In this document: positions 46,037 through 55,989 of the stretch, in pieces
Layout: every line of letters begins with the position of its first letter
Numbering within the stretch: position 1 is the stretch's first letter
Source: Sipunculus nudus
Lineage: Eukaryota > Annelida > Sipuncula > Golfingiida > Sipunculidae
Assembly (NCBI GenBank): GCA_026874595.1
Contig: CM049320.1
Span: 11,185,964 to 11,249,963 of the forward strand
Direction: 5' to 3'
Length of the DNA: 64,000 nucleotides
Made by a program: the position numbers and the translations under genes
The notes under the pieces: generated by a model
Told to the model about the DNA's origin: nothing
Database searches by the model: none
Seen by the model: only the letters and a program-made list of their open reading frames with translations

Positions 46037-47326
46037 GTGAACCCATATCCCTCATTGACAAATGATGTTTGTCTCAGCAATGTTATTTTATAACTCCGCT
46101 TTGGGCCGGATTGTGAAACCTCCTGCATCCCTCTCCTGTTCGACTTAAAATCGGAGACACACGGTCATATTAATTTAATAATAATAGAGAGCATCGGATT
46201 TTGCGTCTCGTTTTAAAGCAACCAGTTACAGCCTTAAACTGTATCCACGCCACCCGAATACCCTCTACAAGCTTATTCTTCAAAAACAATTAAAATGGGA
46301 GAGGTTATCTCTTTGAATCCTTGGTCTGTTCCATTACAAAATAGAATTAAGGCGTTTAGCGAGGGATCTCTTCGCGTCCGCCAACGTACATACCTAGTCA
46401 GATATTTATTTTTATCTTATGTAATTTTATGATTATGAGGCATGCCATTATCCCGCTTTTGTGTTAATCTGTTGGAAACATAAGTTGAAAAAAACCTGCA
46501 ACGCCTAAAGTTAAAAAAAACGTGGGACTATGAAAACAGTAAGATAAACAGGTTAACCGTTACGGCAACTGTTCAACCAATATTTTAATTTAATAATCTC
46601 AAACGTTTCCTAATAATTAATTTTTCCTTTCAGATTGACATGAAGTAATGCAATGCTCTTTTCTCTGCAAGATGATTTCAAGTTTTTTAGATTTTTTTTG
46701 CTAGAAAACGGGTCAAATTAATTATATTTCACGTTCCACAGCCAAAAATCATTTAGAAATTATATGAATATAAACTTTATTTACATGAATACACAACTGT
46801 TATAATAACTAAATCTCATCATGGCACTCTCAATGGCACGGTTCGTGGCTTTTGATAGTCATTGGATATATGATATTTCTTAGCTAAAAAAATAAAACGT
46901 TTATTATCTATATTTGAATTTTAATTCATTTCGGCGTGGTGCCTCTCATCAGCTCTTTGGCCCCCTGAACATATTGATCTACGGACTCACAAAAAAACAT
47001 GGATTGATTCTGCGACTTGTTCTCTTGTTGTTGAAATATATCCGGCCGAGAAACAAAAGTAAACTTGTGTGAAGGATGAAATACAATAAACAGTACAACG
47101 TTTATACAATTTTCAATGATACCTATATAAATGCAAATTTTGCAATAAAAAATTGACTAATCTCACAAAATGATGTCTTCAAAATGATTTAGACTAGAGA
47201 CCTGTAATTAACATTATTAATACCCAGTACATGGTACGCACTCACAAAATAAGAATGGCGATCCCGAAGAATAATTTATAGAATTCCTTTCAACCATGTA
47301 AACGGTTATTGCACGAAAGTACCTCT
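46037..47326. other. No gene seen
   Basis: AT-rich sequence without a recognised repeat. Confidence 0.45.
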
Positions 47327-47334
47327 GTCAATGC

Positions 47335-47585
47335 CAGGGGCGTCAATATAGGGGGGGATGGGGGGTATATATACCCCCCCACTTTTTGGCAAGGGGGGGA
47401 TGATCAATGTAATCATCCCCCCCACTTTTCAGAGAAAAATATTATAATATTGCAAACGAAATATATTAATAAATAGAATTAAAGATTTTGGATCTATTTA
47501 CTAAAAATTTTATATCTAAACCTTGCTTAGAATTCACAAAATAACCTATTTTCTAAAACATTATAATTATTTGAAATATATTAAA

Positions 47586-47622
<37 letters not shown>

Positions 47623-47627
47623 CATAA

Positions 47628-47675
<48 letters not shown>

Positions 47676-47716
47676 AAGTCATCCCCCCCACCCTAGAAGA
47701 AAAATTGACGCCACTG
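47335..47716 (+). mobile_element. hAT-like MITE with perfect 8-bp target-site duplication
   Basis: The ends are CAGGGGCGTCAATATAGGGG at the left and ATTGACGCCACTG at the right, whose complement begins CAGTGGCGTCAAT. GTCAATGC flanks the unit exactly on both sides (47327-47334 and 47717-47724). An 8-bp duplication with CAGNGGCG ends is diagnostic of the hAT superfamily. The interior is AT-rich, with G/C-run palindromes near each end and two TA microsatellites. It is 382 bp and encodes no transposase. Relatives lie at 49649-50080 (inverted) and 27995-28330. Confidence 0.9.
47587..47672 (+). repeat. Two (TA)n microsatellites
   Basis: TA runs at about 47587-47618 and 47632-47672, separated by 'catacataataatta', inside the hAT-like MITE. 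Confidence 0.95.
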
Positions 47717-47727
47717 GTCAATGCATT

Positions 47728-47855
47728 ATACAGTGGATCACCATTTATCGGAACAAAGTTTTGAAATTGAAACCAGATAACTGAAATTGTGACTGTTTAT
47801 CCGAAATGTTCACAAAAGTATAGTTGTTGATCTGAAATTGGTGTTTATCGTTTGT
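47728..47855 (+). mobile_element. Possible pogo/Tigger-like remnant
   Basis: TACAGTGGATCACCATTTAT followed by 'cggaac', 'cagataactgaaat' and 'gtttatccgaaatg' resembles a Tigger-type terminal repeat (CAGT...TTATCCGAA) preceded by TA. No right end was found. It starts 4 bp after the hAT target duplication. Confidence 0.4.
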
Positions 47856-49004
47856 TACGAACAGATCATAATATTTAATCCTCGTCCCGACCTATTGTTG
47901 CTTCCTTCAGAGCCGAATCGTGCTCGAGAGAAACTAATTACATAGGTGAACTTTTGATTAGTCATGAAATGTTAATAATCAGGTTTCCATCCTGACCCAT
48001 TATTTAACAACTTTGGTCATTGGAAGCTCGCATTCCGTTACACAAAAGCCAGTTACCAGGTGTAAAATAATGTATACATTAAGGGGTCTTATATGAATAT
48101 AAACCACTTTGGAATGATTTTAGATATAGTTTTTAGACAATAATGATACCTTGAATATAGATGTGTCAGCATGTGCATTGGTTAGAACACATGCCTGATG
48201 AGGACCTGGCATTTTGCCGGTGATGACTGCCAGAGTGCCACGTGCAGTCCACAAACAGATGCGCTAACCGCACCTTCTCCTAATCAACCATTATCTATGA
48301 CGTGCGGTGTCAGGTGGCGACATGTGCTTGCCTAAACAAAAAATGTACAAATACGACTAATCATGCATGGACACTGACACAGGCAGAGAATCATGTTACA
48401 AATATATCCAGGAACGCAACTTCAGCGAGATTAAGGGCGTGGGCTCACTTCAGGAAGTTTTAATTGGTTGCTATTTATAAACGATAGCAAATTGCATTTT
48501 GGCAAACTCGCCGTTTCCCTTGATGCATTCCCCATCATGTGAGAATCTATTACAGTGAAGACAGCGTGTGTTCATTAATTTGCTTTGCGTGCCACTGGAT
48601 AAAATGGGACCAGAAAAGGGGGAAAATGTTTAAATAAAATGTACATTTAAACCTAAGTAAAATTTTTAAAAAAATCTGTTAATGTGAAAAAAGCAGTTTT
48701 GTTCCACGTTTCTTCGCTGTAATTCACAATTTTTTTTAAGCGAAAAAAGGGTGGACTTTTACATACACACACCTACTCCCAAATATACGATTCTTTTCAT
48801 TTCATCTTTTATAGTCTTTTTTATTAAGCAGGACAGTAATAACTGACATTTTTGTTTATATAAATCATTTGATAATGAACAAACATAAAGGTGTGATGTA
48901 ATGTTTCAAAATTGCCTTCCGTCGTATGTTGAACAGCATGTAGCAGCCTGATTATATCAGGTCAGTTGTCCGACTACGAGTGTGGGTTAACTAATTGCAT
49001 TGGA
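47856..49004. other. No gene seen
   Basis: Mixed AT-rich sequence. A tRNA-like 'gcattggttagaacac' near 48174 lacks a B-box and is not called. Confidence 0.45.
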
Positions 49005-49135
49005 ACCTGTCTGAAAGACCACCCGTCTAATAAGACCACCCGTCTAATAAGACCACCTCTCTATTAAGAACACTCTTGAGTGAACAGTGAGATTGGATAT
49101 AACTGACCTGTCTAATAAGACCATTTAGGAATTTA
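49005..49135 (+). repeat. GACCACCCGTCTAATAA 17-bp tandem units
   Basis: After 'ggaacctgtctgaaa', two exact copies of GACCACCCGTCTAATAA and a third diverged copy run to about 49069. 'gacctgtctaataagacca' recurs near 49106. The minus-strand relative is at 38640-38765. It is probably the end of a pogo/Tigger-like MITE. Confidence 0.7.
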
Positions 49136-49640
49136 GACTTTTATTTGACCAGTCCCATCTGTGGTATTTATTAACAGATTTGTCCTAAGGACCAGAGAGG
49201 TACTTCGCACAATATCAGCCCGATGTACCAGGGTACCGATGCATGTGCTTTGTTTGCTACTACAGAACGTTATCAGACGTTCTTGCTAAGTATGAAAATA
49301 ACAATAACAAAGTCCGCCATGTTTGTGAGAGAAAACTAACACATACCAGTCCGCGTGTGGAGTTCATTCAAAAAGGAGCGAATCAAAGATATAATAATAA
49401 AAACTTAAACAAAATGTTTTGGACTTTTCAAGGTTAAATGAAAGTCCCAAGGGGTAACTATTCAATGAATTTCAGAAGATGGCATAACTTGGCTTTCTTC
49501 AACCAAAATATATGCTCAGATGATCGTTTAAGCGCCTTTTTATGTTAGTATTAAATGAACATGAGGGGACATGGTTACCGCCGAACATAGGAACGCTCCT
49601 TCAGCGAAACAGACGGCATTCATCTTTGGGTGTCAGCAAG
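49136..49640. other. No gene seen
   Basis: The 64-codon ORF starting at 49243 is AT/N-rich and unrecognised. Confidence 0.45.
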
Positions 49641-49648
49641 TGTCGACC

Positions 49649-49705
49649 CAGTGGCGCCAATTTTTCTTCCAGGGATGGGGGGGGGCTGACTTTGTATAGA
49701 TATCA

Positions 49706-49770
<65 letters not shown>

Positions 49771-50080
49771 CTTTTCAGCGTCTCTGAGTGACATGTTAAA
49801 ATATATATAAATATATTTATATATAATTAATAATATTTCAAATAATTATAATGTTTTAGAAAATAAGTTATTTTGTGAATTCTAAGCAAGGTTTAGATAT
49901 AACATTTTTTAGTAAATGGATCAAGACTCTTTGGTTCTATTTATTAATATTTTTCATTTGCAATATTATCCTATTATACTCTTAAAAGTGTGTGTATGGG
50001 GGGTGATTACATTGAACATCCCCCTCCTTGCCAAAAAGTGGGGGTATATATACCCCAATACCCCTATATTGACGCCCCTG
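49649..50080 (-). mobile_element. hAT-like MITE, inverted relative of 47335-47716
   Basis: The ends are CAGTGGCGCCAATTTTTCTT on the left and ATATTGACGCCCCTG on the right. The flanks TGTCGACC and TCTTGACC agree at six of eight positions, a decayed 8-bp target duplication. Blocks such as 'ttgtgaattctaagcaagg' and 'ggggtatatataccccaat' match the other copy on the opposite strand. It contains a (CA)n(TA)n microsatellite at about 49707-49769. It is 432 bp and non-coding; the 81-codon ORF ending in the TA run is an artefact. Confidence 0.8.
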
Positions 50081-50773
50081 TCTTGACCAATACTTAACTT
50101 CGACTTTAATCAACGAGAGCAAACTTTAATTAGAAAGGACGCAGAAGGAGAACAAGGATGCCTCAGTGTATGCAGGTGACGCCAAAAATATGTAGTATTT
50201 TCCGCCATTTTAAATCTTTTAAAAAGGTATGGTGTATTTTGGTGATTGAGTTCGTGTATTCAAACTGACTGCAAGTACAACACATTTTGGTGTGGTCTCT
50301 AACAGGTAAACGTGGTTTGTCATAATTGGTAATTTTTTCAAATTTGCGAGGGAAGAATTACACTTTGGGGTATTTTATATTGTACCATTCTTTAGATGTT
50401 GTTATATATACGTAGAGAAATGGATTGAGGGATTCTTTACATGTGAAAATTTAAGGGCTAAGATCGAATTCAGCGGATAAAATTTTTATGAAATACGAAC
50501 TTTAAGTCGTTAAACTGATGAAAGAATGTGTGCGGATAGTTATTTATAAATGGAGAAACTTGGTAATAGGTTGCATGCGTTTGGTATCTTTTTTTTTAAA
50601 AAAGGGCACCCGGTGGTTATTTTTCATGTTAAAAGGGCAGCCAGAGGTTGTTTGCCTATGCTTAATTGTTATTTAAAAAGGGCAGCGTTGACTGCTTGGA
50701 TGTTTTTTTAAGTAATGGGACAGCGAGGGGTTATTTGTGTACGATTATATTTTTAATAAAATGGGTAGCTAGA
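50081..50773. other. No gene seen; repeated 'aaaaagggca' motif
   Basis: The phrase AAAAGGGCA(G/C)C with 'ggttgtt' or 'ggttat' recurs at about 50602, 50631 and 50677, and again in 52456-52720. The pattern is a loose degenerate repeat that brackets the element at 50774-52452. Confidence 0.5.
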
Positions 50774-50780
50774 GATATAA

Positions 50781-50806
50781 GCTCAGATGACGGAAGTCAT
50801 CTGAGC
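50781..50806 (-). other. Perfect 11-bp terminal hairpin
   Basis: GCTCAGATGAC, loop GGAA, GTCATCTGAGC. Relative to 1685-1714 the stem carries a paired change (C:G there, A:T here), so pairing is kept. Confidence 0.85.
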
Positions 50807-51544
50807 ATCAGCGACCCCTTTTTATCCTTCCGTTAACAGGGCACAAATTGTAACCGCTGAACCTTGAATCTTCTAATTCGATGTACACCTAAAATTAGGT
50901 CACTTCCCTGAGTTACAGGACCTTTAAAAGTTGATAAATATAGTATATCAATAAATAATGCATTGATTGCCATGCTTATTTCTGTGACCATGGTAGTTTT
51001 CATCGGGTCCTGAAGACTGGTGGTACCACCTTTTCTTTCTTCTATTTTACGTATTTTTGCCCTTATTTTCGAGACGTTCACATGGAAAAGTCCAGGCGTT
51101 AACAGGCACAGCCCGTAACTGTGACACCTAGGAACTTTGAATGGCACATCCAGGAAGGTCTTATGGATATATCCATGGAAACCTGAAATTAGGCCATGGT
51201 GACCTATAATTTGCAAGGTACTGGCCAAAAACATAATTTTGACCACAGAGACAGTCAGATGGGGCACAAATGGTATCCATTTGACCTGGTATCTGCTAAC
51301 GTGATTTTCAGGAAGATCCTGGGTGAATGTCCTTGGACTTATAGTATTAAGTCACTGTGACCTATAATCTTTTAGCCATCTGAATAAAAAAACATGATAT
51401 TAGAACCCTGACAGTCAGATCGGCACAAATTGTATCTTCTAACACCGCATCCAGAGAAGTTTTTGGCAAATGTCCTTGAAAACCTGAAACTATGTCATGG
51501 TGACCTATTTTCTTCGCGTGACTGGCTAAAAATACGATTATGAG

Positions 51545-51725
51545 CACCCAAAAAGTCAAACAGGGCATAAATTGTATCCGTTTGCAAATGCAAATTTTTC
51601 AGAGGAAAATACTGGGCCGATCCGGCATTCGAACCCATGTCACTGGCGCACAAGTCCAGCGTTTCAACCGCCTCACTCTAGCTACACAATTCGGTCAGCT
51701 TTTTTGTCACCCCGTAACACACCCC
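51545..51725 (-). mobile_element. tRNA-derived SINE-like unit 1
   Basis: On the minus strand: 'gtgttacggggtgacaaaaa', an A-box-like TAGCTAGAGTGAGG (about 51671-51685), 'gctggacttgtgcgccagtg', the B-box-like GGTTCGAATGC near 51626-51638 and 'cggatcggcccagtattt'. No aminoacyl-stem closure is seen, so a SINE or tRNA pseudogene is the better call. Confidence 0.6.
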
Positions 51726-51844
51726 CTCTTAAGAGCGTTCTGCTATCAGAACGTGACTAATTATCCGAGAGGTCACACTTTTGTGAGCATATTCACTTGG
51801 CCATAAAGTTTACCGTCACGTTGGACAAGCCCCCATTGTGTTAC

Positions 51845-51995
51845 GAAGACAAATTGCTCAGGGAAAAATATCGGGCCGATCCGGGATTCGAACCCATGTC
51901 GATGGCGCACAAGTCCGGCATACCAACCACTTTGCTAGAAAAGCAAGCTTCACCACCGCGGCAGTTCGGTCCGCTTTTATGTCACCCAGTAACAC
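51845..51995 (-). mobile_element. tRNA-derived SINE-like unit 2
   Basis: The same order as unit 1: 'gtgttactgggtgacataaa', 'gcggaccgaactgccgcgg', 'ccggacttgtgcgccatcg', a perfect B-box GGTTCGAATCC near 51885-51897 and 'cggatcggcccgatattt'. It has the same orientation as unit 1, 250-270 bp away, so the pair may be a tandem duplication rather than two insertions. Confidence 0.6.
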
Positions 51996-52452
51996 AATAG
52001 AATCTTCTACCGTAACATCCTAGAAATTCTTGTGCAAATCTCAATGGAAACCTGGAATAAAGTCATGGAGACTTATATTCTGCAAGCTACTGGCCAAAAA
52101 CATGATTTTTAGCACCCGGACACTCAGAAAGGGCACAACTCCTAACTGTTGGATCTAGAAACGTCTTTCTTGATGTAGATGGAGGTTATTGTGAAGCCTC
52201 TTTAGACATCCTATATAATGTCACGGTGGCATATATTCTGCGAGATATGTGAAGAACATAAGGAAGCTAAACTTTATTTGCAAGGACTATGGGCATAAAG
52301 TATGATTTTGGGCACCCTGGAAGTCATTTTTACCCATTTTTCAACGTTCCTTAACAAATATTTAAAATTAGATCATAACATAAAAAATCAATGCATGTGT
52401 TCCCTGTGTGTCAAATTCAGCTGAGTGTCATGGTCCATGGGCCACTTGTTTC

Positions 52453-54249
52453 TATGTTAAAAAGGGAGTGAGGGGTTCAATGCTTTTTACCAAAAAGAGT
52501 ATCTAGGTTTTGCTTGTGTATGGATATTCTTTTTTAATAAAAGGGCGCCGAGTGATAATATGTTATGCAAAAATGTAAGAGGGGAATAGCTTGTGTGTGA
52601 TTATGTTTAAATGAAAAAAAGGCAGCGACGGGTTTGTGTTAAACAAAAAGGGCAGTGAGAGATTGTTTGTGTGTGATTTAAATAAACGGGCAGTGAGGGG
52701 ATCTTTGTGGGCGGTTATTTTTAAGGATGATTTTTTTAGACCGTGGTGTTAGGAAGTAGGAAAGGCCGGTGAACGATTGGTTGCATATTCTGAAGGGGGA
52801 AAGGCACTGATTTGCGTGTGGTATCCCAAACTAAAGCAGTGGTATTGTTTCCTATTTTAGGTTTGCTTCTGTTAATTTTTTTTTTCAGAGGAGAGAGAGA
52901 GGAGAGAGAGAAAGCTTAGGTCAAATTAGTTCAAGAAAAAGAAAGCATTCCCATAGCGCATTCTTACGTTAACATCTGTATCCATATCCAATGCCGCCTC
53001 GACATTTAATCAACCGACATCCCACCATTTCACAATAATTCACTGAAATTCATTGAAAATATAGATGATATCGACTGTTAACATCATTTGAAAACAGCCT
53101 TCTCAGTGTCAATTCTACAAATGTAGTAAAAAATAAAAATCTGTATAGTGTCTGTACAGGCTCTGACGGAAAGATTTTGAAATGAACGAGTGGCCAAGCT
53201 ACGACGTCACGGGGACTGGGAGGCGTTTTTTTTTAACCCGCGGATATATAAAAGTAAAAAAGCTTAAAGTCAGCAAAGCCAACCGATGAGCAGGCAAACC
53301 GACTACATGGGAAACTTTTTTAAGGGGGTAGGGTTAGTAGCTGTTGGTCACACGATCTAGTCCTCCCAAGGCCGTCACCGGATGTATCAACGACCATGTG
53401 ACGGCATTATGAAGTCATTGTGATTGAATCCAACTTCCATGACGCCGACATCATCATGACGACACGTGAGTTACTCTCTATAATCTATCAACGTTAAATG
53501 ACTCTTCTCGTCCACAGAAAATCTTAGAGAGTTCTCAAATGATTCTAGTGAAATCATGTGGAAGTATGGATCATAGGTGAAAGAAGAAGTAGTTAAATTA
53601 TGGGGCGGATCGGTTAATTTTGGAGATGTTGCGCCGAAAAACAAACACGAAACAGTATTGGGCCCGAATCCATATCTGCTTTTTAATTTTATCAATCCCT
53701 CTCAAATTATAATTTTTCTTATTTCGCCTATGGTTCAACCTTCCATAAACATTTCACCGGAATTTTCACTAGGACACGTACAAAGACACAATTAAGGAAG
53801 AGCATTTTACTTCTTAATCTATGAGCGAGTTCGTGTCTATCACAACAGTCCGAAATATGTATACATACAAACCCCCACCAGGGTTTTCACTTACACTTCA
53901 AGGAATTGTGACGAGGTTGTTTACTTTATGACGGGGATCGTTTTAAAGTCTCGCTAGGTCCAAAACCTCTTCATCATGGGTTGTTTACTCAAACATTTGT
54001 TATATAATTAAACCAGCCTTCATATGATTATAATTCAATTCTTAAATTTTATCCTGGTGATTGCTAGCACCATACTTCAGGTTATGAATGAGAATAGATA
54101 CCATCTTTTGTTATTTGATTAATTAAGGACTCAAGCTATAAAATTTAGTTTACACGTATGACTCTTATCAATCTTTGTAAAGCTAAATTTAAAATAATTC
54201 ACAGGGGGGGGGGGTATTGTCTCTGGGTTTATTGCGTTCGCGTTAAAGT
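52453..54249. other. No gene seen; (GA)n run at about 52890-52912
   Basis: 'aaaaagggcag' repeats continue to about 52720. A GA-rich run follows. 'cgcggatatataaaag' near 53239 is TATA-like but nothing downstream supports a gene. ORFs at 53471-53795 overlap on both strands and are unrecognised. Confidence 0.5.
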
Positions 54250-54540
54250 CTAGATGGTAATTTTCTTGGGGCAACTGAATATTACCTCCGCCATAGAAGG
54301 AGTCCCGATTCAGTGTGGGATGCTGCCAAAGGTGAAAATATTCTTTGATGGCGTTCCTGAATTCGGATCATGTGCCGGATCCACACCGAAATCTAGTAGA
54401 TTTTCCCTGGCCTTTTCACGAAATGCCCTGAAAATTTCAAATCATTCCTTTCATGATTGCATGATTTATGTTTTGAACAAACATACACGTGAACGAGGAT
54501 GAACGCATCCCCTCCTCGCGCAGGCAATTATTACGATCTG
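54250..54540 (+). repeat. Family C repeat, near-complete copy
   Basis: It has 'attacctccgccatagaagg', 'gaaaatattctttgatggcg', 'cggatcatgtgccggatcc', 'caccgaaatctagtag', 'tcatgattgcatgatttatg' and the end 'gatgaacgcatcccctcc', 'tcgcgcaggcaatta'. The 82-codon ORF covering it is not a gene. Confidence 0.7.
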
Positions 54541-55985
54541 TTAATCATAATGATGATTTGCACTATCACCAGGAAATATTTTTGCTTTCATGCTATATTA
54601 AGAGTGAATATATTTTTTTCCATTAAAAAGGGGTTTTAATTATACCAGTACACATCAGATGCTTCTTTCAATGATGATTAAAAGAAGTTGATGAGATCAG
54701 GTGCGAAAGCATGGAAGATGATGGGATAAATATGATCTTGACTTACGCGTACCATCAACATTCCCGCTTAGTTGACAGTCAGCAACTAGGGCTTTTAAGG
54801 CTATAAAGTCCACTTCGCGCAAGTCAGCAAGCACACCCTGGTCCCTGTGGTTTTGAGTAAACCGGAATAAGCAAAACGTTTAATAATACATGGTCACCTC
54901 AATCAGTACTGTTACTGTAATGCGTTTTTCCAGGTAACTTGTTATGGCAAAGCATAAGTGGAGTAGAAGGAAGCTTTCAAGACACAAATATGGTGTCAGA
55001 GACTCGAGTAAAAAACAACAAACACATATTTACTCTCCCCGCAACTACAAAACACCATATGAAACAAAAACATGCATTTTATTTACCCAAAGAAATAGAA
55101 GGTCACGATGAATCGAAACAGGTTTGACAGAAAATGATTTGTTGTCTATTCATATAATACAATTAAATATCGTCCGTTGAAGATAACCCTATTTTCTGTG
55201 CACAAAGTCGGTCCTATTTTAGAATATGAGCCAGTCTCCAGCTGGCCAGCAGATCGGCCCAGAAGAGCTATATGAATAACAGACTTGTCCAATTGGGCCA
55301 TTGAGAACATTCAGATCAAGGATATATTTTCAAGAAATTTTAGAACGGCACAAATCTGTAATCAAGTATTCCCCGACAGCCTAAATTGAGGCCTATATAG
55401 AACCCATAAAGCAGCAGAGGGCCAAGGCTCCCGTGTGACCAGAGAAAGCTTTTTAAAGTAAATTATATGGTTTTTAGATTTGATAAGGGTTATTAATGAA
55501 ATTTAGTTATTTACGTATGATCATAAGGATGGGTTTTGAGTCTATGACGGGAACGAAACATTACGAAAAAACAGAACCGCACAATCCCAGAATAACAAAA
55601 ACATCTATTCGGTTTACATATGCACAAATAGGGGTCAACTGCGAATAAGAATATAAGCTTTTCTCCCCACCCCCTCCCCAACCCCACTCGCGGCCGGGGT
55701 CTTGTGGAGAGTTTCCTTTAGGTGGTTGGTTCCAAGTGACAAATTCAGACCTAAAGGCCATTCAAAAGGCTTTTAAAAGCTAACTTTATTACAAGTCAAA
55801 AAATAGTGAACACAGTCAATTCTGTGATATGAAATATTTCCCTGTTAATATTTTTTGTCTATCAGAAATTTATCAAATCAGGAAGGCAGATTGCTAATGT
55901 TCATAATCTTATTATAGATATGTCAAATAGATATCAGGTTTAATTTATTTAGGAATTTGTTTTGTTTACATTTATCCTAGAATAA
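54541..55985. other. No gene seen
   Basis: Mixed AT-rich sequence. The 62-codon ORF at 54939-55127 is polar and unrecognised; its start is preceded by a possible acceptor 'tttttccag' near 54934, but this is too weak to call. Confidence 0.45.
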
Positions 55986-55989
55986 CAAT

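Larger units (their letters stand above)
50774..52452 (-). mobile_element. Helitron-like element, minus strand, with two SINE-like insertions
   Basis: On the minus strand it starts at 52452 with ACAAGTGGCCCATGGACC, then 'atgacactcagctgaatt', the shared 5' end. Core blocks of the 337-bp superfamily ('gggcacaaat', then '(g)gaatcttc', then 'ctgaaattaggtca' on the plus strand) recur near 50840, 51180, 51470 and 52040. It ends with GGGGTCGCTGATGC and a perfect hairpin at 50781-50806. No tetranucleotide microsatellite is present in this copy. Two tRNA-like units are embedded at about 51545-51725 and 51845-51995. The 144-codon minus-strand ORF (50833-51267) is core-repeat translation. Confidence 0.7.

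Noticed and set aside
48170-48270. tRNA-like sequence with GGTTAGAACAC
   Set aside because: No B-box at the required spacing and no cloverleaf arms.
50833-51267. 144-codon minus-strand ORF, the longest in the window
   Set aside because: It lies in core-repeat sequence of the Helitron-like element, is interrupted in other copies and has no Rep, helicase or other domain.
53225-53260. TATA-like 'gcggatatataaaag'
   Set aside because: No exon-like sequence or splice donor downstream.
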